Assembly: GCF_000478825.2 (NCBI RefSeq)
Contig: NZ_CP007542.1
Span: 3,286,001-3,350,000 of the forward strand
DNA length: 64,000 bases
Direction of reading: 5' to 3'
DNA from: Synechocystis sp. PCC 6714
GTDB taxonomy: Bacteria > Cyanobacteriota > Cyanobacteriia > Cyanobacteriales > Microcystaceae
The position numbers were made by a program, and so were the translations under genes. Shown here one piece after another: positions 1 through 8,269 of the stretch (its first letter is position 1; each line of letters starts with the position of its first letter). Under the pieces are notes generated by a model. That model was not told where the DNA came from and did no database searches. It was given only the letters and a program-made list of their open reading frames with translations.

Positions 1-397
1 GAGCAGTGTGGCGAAAGCTAAAGCCCCGATCGCCTTGGTCAAGCTGGGGAGAACTAACACCCAAATCCGCCATAATGCCGTCAAATTGCTCCGGCTGACC
101 GGGAAAATCAGCAAAGTTACCATGCCAGGTATTAATGATTATTCCCCGATTGTTGGTAACTAGCGGTTCTACGCGTTGCATTGCGGCGGCGATCGCCTGG
201 GCATCCCGGTCGATCATAGTGAGAGAAAGGGGAATACCTAATTTCAGCAATCTTTCGCTGTGGCCCCCAGCTCCCACGGTGGCATCAAGGTAATGGCCGC
301 CAGGCTTTGACTCCAATCCCTCCACCAAGGCCGTGGGCAAAACGCTAATGTGATGAAAGTCTGCCATCGCTGTTTGTTCTAAGTTCGTTCCTTCCAT
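1..397 (-). CDS. rsmH: 16S rRNA (cytosine1402-N4)-methyltransferase RsmH, 5' part only
   Basis: Only the N-terminal ~132 residues are in the window; the gene runs off the left edge. RsmH (MraW) methylates N4 of C1402 in 16S rRNA. Visible family features are the N-terminal HISVLP segment, the SAM-binding stretch DATVGAGGHS, and the downstream block containing DLGVSSPQLD followed by RGFSF, which is characteristic of RsmH. A start at 397 (MEGTNLEQ) is used; an in-frame ATG at 367 (MADFHHIS) fits the family start better and is a real alternative. It is transcribed leftward and divergently from the DUF4168 gene at 545. Confidence 0.9.
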   Translation of the reverse strand, partial: MEGTNLEQTAMADFHHISVLPTALVEGLESKPGGHYLDATVGAGGHSERLLKLGIPLSLTMIDRDAQAIAAAMQRVEPLVTNNRGIIINTWHGNFADFPGQPEQFDGIMADLGVSSPQLDQGDRGFSFRHTA

Positions 398-544
398 GGA
401 TTTGGCTCCCATCTACGTCCCCACAAGATCCCGCTTTCCCAGGGTACCAGCCCCCACGGAACTTATCCCCGGCAAAGTAATTCAAACAGAAAATGCAAAC
501 CATCAGGATTTTGTCATCCTATTCACCCGAAAGCGACTAGGCGC

Positions 545-1021
545 ATGGTTATTAGCTCACGTCCCTTAAGCGGCTTGAACGGTGTTCTGAGTCGACTTTT
601 TATTGCCAATACTCTCGCCTTCCTCGGTTTATTTGGGGGAATGGTGCCGGAGGTGAGTTGGCACCCCACGGCCCTTGTCTTTCGCTGGTCGGCCTATTCC
701 CAGGAATTTTCCCCCGAGAGCATCAATCACTATGCTAAAGCGGTGTTAGCCATTGAAGTAGAACGGAAAAAAGCATTTGAGGAAATTCAAACCCTCATTG
801 GCCGGGTTCCCCCCCAACTTACCTGCACCAATCGGGACAGTATCCGCAAGTTACCCCGCAACGCCCAGGCGATCGCCGTTAATTTTTGCAATCGTTCCAA
901 ACAAATTGCCGAAGAAAGTGGCCTAAAACCAGGGGAATTTAATCGCATTACCGAAGCCGCCAGGAACAATGCTAACCTCAAAACCCAAATCCAGCGGGCC
1001 ATCATTAATTTACGCCGCTAG
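545..1021 (+). CDS. DUF4168-type exported protein
   Basis: 158 residues. The N-terminus has a hydrophobic stretch (about residues 13-35) that looks like a signal peptide or anchor, so the protein is probably exported or periplasmic. The rest is helical and polar: it begins SINHYAKAVLAIEVERKKA and ends in a basic helix, the pattern of DUF4168 proteins, which have no established function. Two cysteines (in LTCTN and NFCNR) could pair outside the cytoplasm, which is inference. It is followed 51 bp later by ureE on the same strand, but the two have no obvious functional link. Confidence 0.7.
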   Translation: MVISSRPLSGLNGVLSRLFIANTLAFLGLFGGMVPEVSWHPTALVFRWSAYSQEFSPESINHYAKAVLAIEVERKKAFEEIQTLIGRVPPQLTCTNRDSIRKLPRNAQAIAVNFCNRSKQIAEESGLKPGEFNRITEAARNNANLKTQIQRAIINLRR

Positions 1022-1072
1022 TACTCGATAAATTTTCACCCAAACCCCTGATTTAAAATTCTTTGAACCTCT

Positions 1073-1501
1073 ATGGTGATTTTTGATCATCGCCTAGAAA
1101 CAACCTCTGAAACTGCGACTTGGCAATTACCCCTCACCGCTGAGGAACGTTCCCGCACCCGTTATCGTTTTGATAAACCTGGCTTTCCGTCCCTATTTAT
1201 CCAATTGCCCAGGGGAACTTTTTTATGCCCAGGGGATTACCTGGGCTCTCCCACAGGGGAAACCCTAGCTATCCTTGCCGCAGAAGAATCCTTGTTCCAC
1301 GTCACCAGTGGCGATCGCCTAACCCTGTTGCAAGCCGCCTACCATTTGGGCAATCGCCATGTGCCATTGGAAATCAACTTGGATTATTTGCGATTGGCAC
1401 CGGATCCAGTCCTAGGGGAGATGCTCCGGGGTCTAGGGCTAACGGTGACGGAAATAACTGCACCTTTTTTTCCAGAACGGGGGGCATTCCACAGCCATTA
1501 G
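1073..1501 (+). CDS. ureE: urease accessory protein UreE
   Basis: 142 residues, close to the usual UreE length. UreE is the nickel metallochaperone that delivers Ni2+ to the UreABC-UreDFG complex. The UreE pattern is visible: an N-terminal peptide-binding domain (RSRTRYRFD, then LPRG and GDYL), and a C-terminal metal-binding domain with AAYHLGNRHVPLEI, which carries the conserved GNRH block. The tail ends GAFHSH, with two histidines instead of a long His-rich tail. No other urease gene is in the window, so urease genes are dispersed in this genome. The orphan urea transporter ATPase urtD lies about 3 kb away. Confidence 0.9.
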   Translation: MVIFDHRLETTSETATWQLPLTAEERSRTRYRFDKPGFPSLFIQLPRGTFLCPGDYLGSPTGETLAILAAEESLFHVTSGDRLTLLQAAYHLGNRHVPLEINLDYLRLAPDPVLGEMLRGLGLTVTEITAPFFPERGAFHSH

Positions 1502-1590
1502 GATGGTTTTTTGCCCTTAAATAGACATTCCTAGCAACTTTGCCCAAGAAAATCAAGCCATTCGCTACAATGTTTCAATCAGAAAAATGA

Positions 1591-1927
1591 GTTTAACGCC
1601 CCGTCCTTTAGGGCGGCTTTGCATTAACATTGAAATACCAAGCACGAAAACCAAGTGTTTGGTATCGCACCTCGAAAACTAGGCTTAGGGGGTTCTTGCC
1701 AGAAAGGCTTGGTAAGGTAAAAAGTCTAAGCACCAAGTACCAAAAGCATTTTGCTGAAACCGTACCGTGGGACACACGGGATCGGGCCTCTGAAATGGGG
1801 CGAAAGTCTGTGGACTCTGTGTAAGGCAGTACATGGTTTTTGACTGTGGTATGCGGCGGTGAATGAAGCAGAAACTTAAATCGTGAGGTTTAGGAATTCC
1901 CTGGCTTTGGCCGGGGGAGGATGTCAA
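1591..1927 (+). mobile_element. decayed IS200/IS605-type element: tnpB 3' relic with omegaRNA/right-end hairpins
   Basis: This gene-free stretch between ureE and the PRC-barrel gene carries several hallmarks. A terminal-type hairpin lies at 1601-1616 (CCGTCC, loop TTTA, GGGCGG). Broken tnpB-like coding follows: pieces reading NIE..., GHTGSG and MKQKLK recall the C-terminal tail of cyanobacterial TnpB but are interrupted by stops and shifts. Two consecutive hairpins follow, at 1877-1892 (TAAATC, GTGA, GGTTTA) and 1899-1916 (CCCTGGC / GCCGGGG). These lead into GGAGGATGTCAA (1916-1927), the typical right end of IS605/IS1341 elements and the 3' end of the omegaRNA. The hairpin at 1601 may be a left end, or a chance match inside tnpB. 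No intact transposase remains. The flanks 1502-1590 and 1928-2083 show nothing else. Confidence 0.6.
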
Positions 1928-2083
1928 GAAGTAAAGTAAACTGACTGGCAACAACTTTGCGTTGGCCGTTCCCGACTCTGTTCCCAATGCTTTCTGTAAC
2001 GTAATTAATCAAAATTAATCAAACCCCAATCCTCCCAATCTCAGTTTTAACTCCCCTCTGACCACGGCGATCGCCAAACCAAA

Positions 2084-3037
2084 ATGACAATTGATAACAT
2101 CCGTCTTAGAAACGAATTTATTAACACCGAAGTTATTACCCGCAGTAGTGGTAAAAAACTTGGGGTAGTCAAAGAAGTGCTAGTCGATGTCGATCAGCGA
2201 GAAATTGTCGCCCTGGGACTAAGGGACAACTTTTTATCTTTAACGGGGATGCCCCAATACCTTTATCTCAACAGCATTGTCCAAACTGGGGATGTGGTAC
2301 TGGTGGAAAACGACGATGTGTTTGAACTCGTGGAAGTGGACCTCTATTCTCCCCTGGTTAATAGTGAAGTGGTTACGGAGACAGGGGAGCCCCTAGGCCG
2401 GGTAAGGGATTTTCAATTTGACCTCGCCACTGGCAAAGTTTCCTCTATTATCATTGCTTCCCTGGGATTACCCCAAATTCCCGAACAGTTAATTAGCACC
2501 TATGAGCTTTCCATTGACGAAGTGGTAAGCAGTGGCCCCAACCGTTTGATCGTGTTTGAAGGGGCAGAGGAAAGATTAAATCAACTTAGTGTGGGCTTAC
2601 TGGAGCGTCTTGGTATTGGTCGTCCCTCCTGGGAACGTGTGGAGGAAGACTTATATTATCCCCCCACTACCCGCCCCGAAAATCAGCTAGGCAGTGGCAT
2701 TCCTGTCCGTCCACCGGTGCAAGTACGTCAACCGGAACCAGTGTTGGAAGAGCGCTGGCATGAAGATGATTGGCAAGATACTCGCCCTGCGCCGCCCCCC
2801 CGTCGGGAAGTGGCCCCCTTACGCTACCCAGAGCCGGAATATGAAGATGATTATGAAGTGGATAATTGGGGGGAAGCGTCTTCCCGTTCTTCCGCCCCAG
2901 AGCCGGAATACGACTATGAAGATGAAGTGGCTGGTGATGTGTGGGATGACGATGAAGCCCCCAGCCCCTACAATCCTCCCCGGGTGAATATTCCCGAAAC
3001 CCGTCGGGAAAAAATGCCTGAGTATTACGAAGAATAG
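2084..3037 (+). CDS. double PRC-barrel domain protein
   Basis: 317 residues. Two PRC-barrel modules are visible: residues ~5-85 (NTEVITRSSGKKLGVVKEVLVD) and ~88-165 (NSEVVTETGEPLGRVRDFQFD). These small beta-barrels are found in RimM and photosynthetic reaction centre H subunits. The last ~130 residues are proline-rich and very acidic, with imperfect repeats of the type EPEYEDDYE / EPEYDYEDE. This tail is probably disordered. There is no signal peptide or membrane segment, so it is likely cytoplasmic. PRC-barrel proteins of this form are common in cyanobacteria, but no function is established. It converges with radC, 27 bp apart. Confidence 0.85.
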   Translation: MTIDNIRLRNEFINTEVITRSSGKKLGVVKEVLVDVDQREIVALGLRDNFLSLTGMPQYLYLNSIVQTGDVVLVENDDVFELVEVDLYSPLVNSEVVTETGEPLGRVRDFQFDLATGKVSSIIIASLGLPQIPEQLISTYELSIDEVVSSGPNRLIVFEGAEERLNQLSVGLLERLGIGRPSWERVEEDLYYPPTTRPENQLGSGIPVRPPVQVRQPEPVLEERWHEDDWQDTRPAPPPRREVAPLRYPEPEYEDDYEVDNWGEASSRSSAPEPEYDYEDEVAGDVWDDDEAPSPYNPPRVNIPETRREKMPEYYEE

Positions 3038-3064
3038 CCCCAATTTCTAGCAACAAATCAGGGC

Positions 3065-3796
3065 TCATACTCCTTGGGGGAAACGCTCCCACAGGTTGGT
3101 ACATTGCCTTAGGCTTTGGTGGTGGCCATGGCCTAGGATGAGATGGTCCAATACCGGGATTTGTAAGTATTGAGCTCCCTGGAGCAGCAATTCGGTCAGC
3201 TGGATATCTTCCGGACTAGGGTCTAGTCCACCGGAGGGATGGTTATGGGCCACAATTAACCGGGTAGCCCCTTGTTTGATCACTTCCCGAAAAATTTCCC
3301 TGGGATGGATTAGGGTTTCCGTGGCCGTACCAATGGTAATTACCTTAGTGGCCAACAAACGATTTTTCACATCCAACATGGCAATGGCAAAATGCTCTTG
3401 GATCTGCCACATTAAGTCTTGCCCCAGGGCGATCGCCGCCGCTTCGGGACTATCAAGCACCATTTTTTCCAGGGGACGACTTTGGAAGACTCGTTTGCCC
3501 AATTCCACTGCTGCTAAAACTGTTGTGGCCTTAGCGGGACCAATGCCGGGAAAGGCAATCAATTCCTGGGGATGGATATTACGCAACACATCCATGGGGT
3601 CCTGACGATTCTGTCCTAACTGTTGCAAAATATATTGCCCCAAACCCACCGCCGACAGCTTTCCTTTACCCTGGCCCGTAGCTAATAGAATGGCGATCAA
3701 CTCTGCATTGCCAAGATGTTTAGCTCCGTATTTCAGTAACTTTTCCCTAGGTCGTTCATCTTCCGGTAGGTCGGCAATTCTCAGGCTATAGGTCAT
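3065..3796 (-). CDS. radC: RadC-family JAB/MPN domain protein
   Basis: 243 residues, full length. It has an N-terminal UPF0758/RadC region ([15 protein letters not shown]), a helix-hairpin-helix DNA-binding segment at ~60-90 ([15 protein letters not shown]) and a C-terminal JAB1/MPN metallo-domain. The metal ligands are visible as [18 protein letters not shown] (HxHPSG...D). The family was originally linked to DNA repair, but the RadC name has since been questioned and its true activity is unknown. Its start overlaps the end of trhO by 11 bp, so the two are probably co-transcribed leftward. Confidence 0.92.
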   Translation of the reverse strand: MTYSLRIADLPEDERPREKLLKYGAKHLGNAELIAILLATGQGKGKLSAVGLGQYILQQLGQNRQDPMDVLRNIHPQELIAFPGIGPAKATTVLAAVELGKRVFQSRPLEKMVLDSPEAAAIALGQDLMWQIQEHFAIAMLDVKNRLLATKVITIGTATETLIHPREIFREVIKQGATRLIVAHNHPSGGLDPSPEDIQLTELLLQGAQYLQIPVLDHLILGHGHHQSLRQCTNLWERFPQGV

Positions 3797-4598
3797 GGTT
3801 TTCCTTTACCTTGAAACCACATTGGGGACAATGGCGATCTTCAACGCCCAGGGGATAGCCACAGCCTTCGCAAAGGTCATGGGAACCCACAGCTAATCCT
3901 TCCTGCACCGCCACCCGTTCATCAAACACAAAACATTCCCCCTGCCACAAACTTTCCTCCGGGGTGATCGTTTCTAGGTAATGCAAAATTCCTCCCTGGA
4001 GATGATAAACCTCAGTAAATCCTTCCTCCAATAGGTAAGCCGTCGCCTTTTCACAGCGGATACCCCCGGTGCAAAACATGGCTACTTTTTTATCCTTTTG
4101 CCCTTCCAGATTATTTTTCACGTAGTCGGGAAACTGCCGAAATCTCTTCGTCCGGGGATTAATTGCCCCTTGAAATGTGCCGATCGCCACTTCGTAATCA
4201 TTGCGGGTATCGATCACCATCACATCGGGGTCCTGGAGCAATTGATTCCACTGCTGGGGCAGCACATAGGTTCCCACTTGTTTTTCCGGGGTTATCTGGG
4301 GCCGGCCCAGGCTGACAATTTCCAGTTTAATTTTCACCTTCATCCGCTGGAAGGGCATAATTTCTGCCCAAGAGTGCCGTTGGGGCAACGTTGCCAACCC
4401 CAAATCCCCTGCAATGGTCTTCACCAGTTTCTCAATATCGTTGGATTCTCCGGCGATCGTGGCATTGACTCCTTCCTCTGCCAACAGAATAGTTCCCTTC
4501 AGTCCCAGGCGATCGCAGAACTCCTGCCAACGGCTTTGCTTTTCCTGCAAATCATCGAGTCGGGTGAAGTGGTAAAAAGTTGTTACCTGGTGAGCCAT
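3786..4598 (-). CDS. trhO: tRNA uridine(34) hydroxylase TrhO, rhodanese-related
   Basis: 270 residues. TrhO (YceA family) makes 5-hydroxyuridine at the wobble position of tRNAs. The N-terminal ferredoxin-like domain (~1-95, with [16 protein letters not shown]) is followed by a rhodanese domain (~105-225) with the active-site loop [10 protein letters not shown]. The C-terminal tail carries two CxxC pairs (CEGCGYPLG and CPQCGF), a likely zinc knuckle. It is upstream of radC with an 11-bp overlap. The tRNA-Ala gene starts 91 bp upstream of its start codon on the opposite strand. Confidence 0.9.
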   Translation of the reverse strand: MAHQVTTFYHFTRLDDLQEKQSRWQEFCDRLGLKGTILLAEEGVNATIAGESNDIEKLVKTIAGDLGLATLPQRHSWAEIMPFQRMKVKIKLEIVSLGRPQITPEKQVGTYVLPQQWNQLLQDPDVMVIDTRNDYEVAIGTFQGAINPRTKRFRQFPDYVKNNLEGQKDKKVAMFCTGGIRCEKATAYLLEEGFTEVYHLQGGILHYLETITPEESLWQGECFVFDERVAVQEGLAVGSHDLCEGCGYPLGVEDRHCPQCGFKVKENHDL

Positions 4599-4689
4599 AG
4601 GAAAGCAGAAAAATCCTTGCTTGTTGTGAACTTCTATGGCTATAATAGCTGAGGTTTGTTGCCAAACGGCGTAACCTGCGCCAACCCAA

Positions 4690-4762
4690 GGGGGTTTAGC
4701 TCAGTTGGTAGAGCGCCTGCTTTGCAAGCAGGATGTCAGCGGTTCGAGTCCGCTAATCTCCA
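4690..4762 (+). tRNA. tRNA-Ala (anticodon UGC)
   Basis: A complete 73-nt cloverleaf. The acceptor stem GGGGGTT pairs with AATCTCC (two G-U pairs). The D arm is GCTCAGTTGGTAGAGC, the anticodon arm CCTGC-TTTGCAA-GCAGG has TGC at the anticodon, and the T arm is AGCGG-TTCGAGT-CCGCT. CCA is not encoded. The last ~10 bases overlap the stop codon end of urtD on the other strand. Confidence 0.97.
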
Positions 4763-5874
4763 TTTTCATCGACACTAATGGCTGTGATGGGCAGATTTAA
4801 ACCCCTCAGTAATTCTTGGTAAGCCTGCCACTCCCAAAATGGTTCCGGCTCTTGGCGGTGCACTGCCACAATTTCTTGACTCAGGCGCAATACTAATTCA
4901 CGCTCTTCTTGTTTAGGAATTTCTTCGCTCAAATTGGCAAAGTCCACCTCAACTCCTTGTAACAGATAATCCTGCAACTCCTGCCGCAAATGTTGGGGAT
5001 CGGATCCTGTGTTCTCAAATACTCGGCTGAGGTTATCCAAAATAATGGCCATTTCCGTTTCCGAAATTTTGCCATCAGCGGCGGCCACGGCGGCCACAGT
5101 GCGAAGAATTTTAAGTTGCTGCGGCGAAAGGCTAGGAGTTTCCCCTAGGTAGACTTCGATGACCTTGGGATCATTCTGAATTTGATCCATATTGCCTTCA
5201 CATAACACTGAACCCTGATGGAGCACTGTTACCTTGCGGGCAATTTGGCGCACAAACTCCATATCATGTTCAATCACAATAATGGAATGGCTTTCCGCCA
5301 AGGCTAACAGTAAATCCCCCACATTTTCTGTTTCCTCATCGGTTAACCCTGCCACCGGCTCGTCCACTAGCAATAAAGTGGGGGACTGGGCCACTAGCAT
5401 GCCAATTTCTAAACGTTGTTTTTCTCCGTGGGAAAGTAGGGCTGCAGCTAGATGGGCTTTGGGAGTTAGGCCGATGGTTTCCAACAACCCCCCTACACTC
5501 CTTCTTTCGGCACCGGTTGGTTGTCCCATCAAAGTACCCCAAACGGATTTTTTTCGATTTACCGCTAGGTCTAAATTTTCGGCCACCGTCAGATTGAGGT
5601 AGACCCTGGGGGTCTGAAATTTACGCCCCACCCCCAGACGGGCAATGCGATATTCCGGAATTTTGCGAATGTCCTTGCCCTGGAATAAGACCCGGCCTTC
5701 CGTCGGTTGGACTTTGCCAGTGATTACATCTAAAAAAGTGGTTTTCCCTGCGCCATTGGGGCCAATAATTACCCGTAATTCCCCCGGATTCATGGAAAAA
5801 GTTAGGTGGTTAAGGGCCCGGAAGCCATCAAAGCTTACCGTCAGGTCTTGAATCTCTAAAATTTTGCTGCTCAT
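4753..5874 (-). CDS. urtD: urea ABC transporter ATPase UrtD with C-terminal TerB-like extension
   Basis: 373 residues from the ATG at 5874; a TTG two codons upstream is less likely. Residues ~1-245 are a branched-chain amino acid/urea-type ABC ATPase: Walker A GPNGAGKTT, signature LSHGEKQRLEIG, Walker B LLLVDEPVAGL and switch IEHDMEF. The GVGRKFQTPRVY block is typical of UrtD. UrtD powers urea uptake with UrtABCE. Residues ~255-373 are an extra helical domain with AAADGKISETE, the pattern of TerB-like folds. The other urt genes are not here; in PCC 6803 they are known to be scattered. The 3' end overlaps tRNA-Ala convergently. Confidence 0.88.
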   Translation of the reverse strand: MSSKILEIQDLTVSFDGFRALNHLTFSMNPGELRVIIGPNGAGKTTFLDVITGKVQPTEGRVLFQGKDIRKIPEYRIARLGVGRKFQTPRVYLNLTVAENLDLAVNRKKSVWGTLMGQPTGAERRSVGGLLETIGLTPKAHLAAALLSHGEKQRLEIGMLVAQSPTLLLVDEPVAGLTDEETENVGDLLLALAESHSIIVIEHDMEFVRQIARKVTVLHQGSVLCEGNMDQIQNDPKVIEVYLGETPSLSPQQLKILRTVAAVAAADGKISETEMAIILDNLSRVFENTGSDPQHLRQELQDYLLQGVEVDFANLSEEIPKQEERELVLRLSQEIVAVHRQEPEPFWEWQAYQELLRGLNLPITAISVDENGD

Positions 5875-6066
5875 GGGCAATGGGTAAAACCTAGGGTTTG
5901 GGCCAGGGCAAAACTGGGGTTAATATTCTCGTCTGTCAATTCAAACAAGGGACGGGGCCAAAAACTGTTTACCAGGAACGAAATTTTTGCTGTCTCCATA
6001 ATCTTGTCTACATCCATCACCATCATCTATCCAAATTCTTGCTAGGCAGGAATGGCGATAACATCA

Positions 6067-6771
6067 TTATCTTTCTGGAGGTGTTTGCAGCATTTCGTCT
6101 CCGGAGCCATTGTTATCTAGATTTCCTTCTGCCGTATTATCGGTGGTCGAATTTTGTTCATTGGATCTGAAATTAACCTGTTGCCAATCCTCTGGCGATC
6201 GCCGAGTTAATTCTTCTAAGGAGCGGGGCACTAAACTAATCCGTTGGTTTTCTGGGGGAATATCTAGGTTTTCCACCGGATCGATTAAGGCGTAGAGGTA
6301 ATTTCCTTGAAAATCTGGGTTGCCCAGTTTAAGGCGGTGGGTTTTACCGTTAACCAATTGAATCATTAATTCTGTAGCCACAGATTCAAGGCCGTATTCC
6401 GCTAGCTGCGCAGTGGCAACTTCAAAGTCCCGGTTATTCTGACTGCCAAGGATAACACTCAACAAAAAATCTACCCCTGGGCCACTTACGGGCACTGGTT
6501 CCGGATTATCCATCAACCAGGCAGAGTCACCACTACTATCTTTGCCTTGCCGATAGAGTCTGACAGTTGTTGGGGTCGGTTCAAACTGAGTAATGGTGAC
6601 GGATTGCACCAAATCAGCACTGAAATCAAAATGGCGGTTTGCAGAGGGACTTTGGACAGCGGTCGTTTCATCTTCAGGATTGCGACCTATTTCCCAGGCC
6701 ATCACCCCCAACCCCAAGGCCAAAGCCACCGCCCAAAGTAGCCAAGTTACCCGCTTCAGTTTCAGGGTCAT
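6067..6771 (-). CDS. DUF4340-type membrane-anchored protein
   Basis: 234 residues. An N-terminal transmembrane anchor (about residues 8-26, TWLLWAVALALGLGVMAWEI) precedes a beta-rich extracytoplasmic region with segments such as DLVQSVTITQ, WLMDNPEPVPV and HRLKLGNPDFQGNYLYALID, matching DUF4340. The C-terminal ~35 residues are Asn/Ser-rich and look unstructured. Its start lies 10 bp from the end of the next upstream gene (6782), so the two are probably co-transcribed. The 192 bp to urtD (5875-6066) show no clear feature. Function unknown. Confidence 0.72.
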   Translation of the reverse strand: MTLKLKRVTWLLWAVALALGLGVMAWEIGRNPEDETTAVQSPSANRHFDFSADLVQSVTITQFEPTPTTVRLYRQGKDSSGDSAWLMDNPEPVPVSGPGVDFLLSVILGSQNNRDFEVATAQLAEYGLESVATELMIQLVNGKTHRLKLGNPDFQGNYLYALIDPVENLDIPPENQRISLVPRSLEELTRRSPEDWQQVNFRSNEQNSTTDNTAEGNLDNNGSGDEMLQTPPER

Positions 6772-6781
6772 GGGTTAATGC

Positions 6782-7141
6782 CTAAGGAGCACCGGGCTCG
6801 GGGGCGATCGCCGGGTTGGCCTGTTGCTGTTGCATTTCCATGAGCCGTTGCTGTTGGAGTTGCTTGAACTGATCCGCCGCTTTGTTAATATTTCTTTGGG
6901 TATCCTCGGCAAAATCGGCCCCATTGCGACTGCGACTCAAATTAGCATTGTGAATCAACGACATGGGATCGAACCCCCCCCCCAAACCCTGCTTACTGGG
7001 ATCAACGTTGTTGGAAACAAAGGGATCTTCCCCAGGGGTAGTGCCAGTGGATTGGCCCTGAACTGGGGCCAAGCTGAATAGGCCGGTGGCGAGGGCACTG
7101 AGGGCTAAACAGCGGGTTATTTGGGCTGTCTTCATGGTCAT
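6782..7141 (-). CDS. small exported Gln-rich protein, function unknown
   Basis: 119 residues from the ATG at 7141, chosen because GGAG lies 5 bases upstream; a second ATG follows two codons later at 7135. There is a clear signal peptide (KTAQITRCLALSALATG, then SLAPVQGQ). The mature part is low complexity: a Gly/Asp/Pro stretch, then QFKQLQQQRLMEMQQQQ and a Pro-rich end. It is not recognised. It sits immediately upstream of the DUF4340 gene, suggesting a shared envelope role, which is inference. Confidence 0.65.
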   Translation of the reverse strand: MTMKTAQITRCLALSALATGLFSLAPVQGQSTGTTPGEDPFVSNNVDPSKQGLGGGFDPMSLIHNANLSRSRNGADFAEDTQRNINKAADQFKQLQQQRLMEMQQQQANPAIAPEPGAP

Positions 7142-7229
7142 CAGGCTCCAAGTGTTTAATTGGTCTAAAACTTTACAACTCAATGTCGCCGGGGTGTGGA
7201 AGTTGGGCTAATGTTCTCAACAGCCAAAA

Positions 7230-8114
7230 TCACAAAAAGCGACGTTTAAGCAAAGGTTGAATTAATAACAATACTAAACCATCAAACAGAACTAGTGCCC
7301 CCAGAACCTGGGCAAAATTCAAACTGAACCAAGGAGCATTTAAGACCGCACTCCCTAAACTCCAGTCACCATTGAGGTAAATGTAACGGATTGGTTCGAT
7401 GGCATAGGTCAAAGGGTTCAAGCTAGCCACCACCTGTAACCAATGGGCCATAAAGTCCAAAGGAGCAAGGGCTGTACTGGCGAAGAGTAAAGGCAAATTG
7501 GTGACAAAAATGACCGCAATTAGCTCAATGTGCCCCGGCAAAGCAAAGGCTAAACCCAAGCTCAGGGCCGTTACCCCCAACACAATTAGAAAAACGATTA
7601 GGGCAATCATCCCCAAACCAAAGCCATTGGGTAAACCTGCCCCCAGCAGAGCACTGGCCCCCACAATCACCGCTGCTTGGATCAAACTTAAGCTGATGAT
7701 ATACACCGTGGAAGCCGCCACAATGGAGTAACGGGAAGCCAATGGAGCCACCAATAAACGGTTTAAAAAACCAAATTCCCGGTCAAACATCACCGGCAAG
7801 CCAGCATTCAGTGCTCCGGAAAAGGCAGTGAAGACAATGATCCCGGGCGCTAAAAACTGGGCATAGTTAAGGTCATTACCGAATAGACCCTGGGGTGCAT
7901 TGATGAATAAAGCTCCAAATAAAACTAACCACATAAATGGTTGGATGATGCCAGCTACCAAAGTCGTGGGCCGCCGTTGCAGTTGAATAAATAAACGTTT
8001 AGTTAGGGCACTGGTTTCCTGGAAAAACTCCCCCAGTAGGCTAGGGGGATTAGGAGGGGCGGCTTGGGGCGCTAGGAGGGAAATAATTTTGGGTGGGGTA
8101 AGGGTTTGACTCAT
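7230..8114 (-). CDS. ABC-2 type transporter permease (Ycf38-like)
   Basis: 294 residues with about six membrane segments. The family pattern is present: an N-terminal cytoplasmic part (ETSALTKRLFIQLQRRPTTLVAGI), then PFMWLVLFG, the block MFDREFGFLNRLLVAPL, and the C-terminal LNPLTYAIEPIRYI typical of drug/polysaccharide-type ABC-2 permeases. Ycf38 proteins of red algal plastids and cyanobacteria belong here. The partner ATPase is encoded just upstream (8270-9295), so the two form an exporter. Substrate unknown. Confidence 0.88.
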   Translation of the reverse strand: MSQTLTPPKIISLLAPQAAPPNPPSLLGEFFQETSALTKRLFIQLQRRPTTLVAGIIQPFMWLVLFGALFINAPQGLFGNDLNYAQFLAPGIIVFTAFSGALNAGLPVMFDREFGFLNRLLVAPLASRYSIVAASTVYIISLSLIQAAVIVGASALLGAGLPNGFGLGMIALIVFLIVLGVTALSLGLAFALPGHIELIAVIFVTNLPLLFASTALAPLDFMAHWLQVVASLNPLTYAIEPIRYIYLNGDWSLGSAVLNAPWFSLNFAQVLGALVLFDGLVLLLIQPLLKRRFL

Positions 8115-8269
8115 AAAAATTTGGGTTTGACGACAGTTGAATTAACTTGGTACAAACTGGGGCACGATCCGCTTTTGGATAGATTTTAGGAAAAATTTCC
8201 TGATATATCTTTCAGGGTAATGGCGATCGCCATTGACAAAGTCCCATGGAGGTTTGGGATAAATCGGAA

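Noticed and set aside
1630..1824. 64-codon plus-strand frame as an independent gene
   Set aside because: It lies inside the tnpB/omegaRNA relic and is better explained as part of that decayed element.
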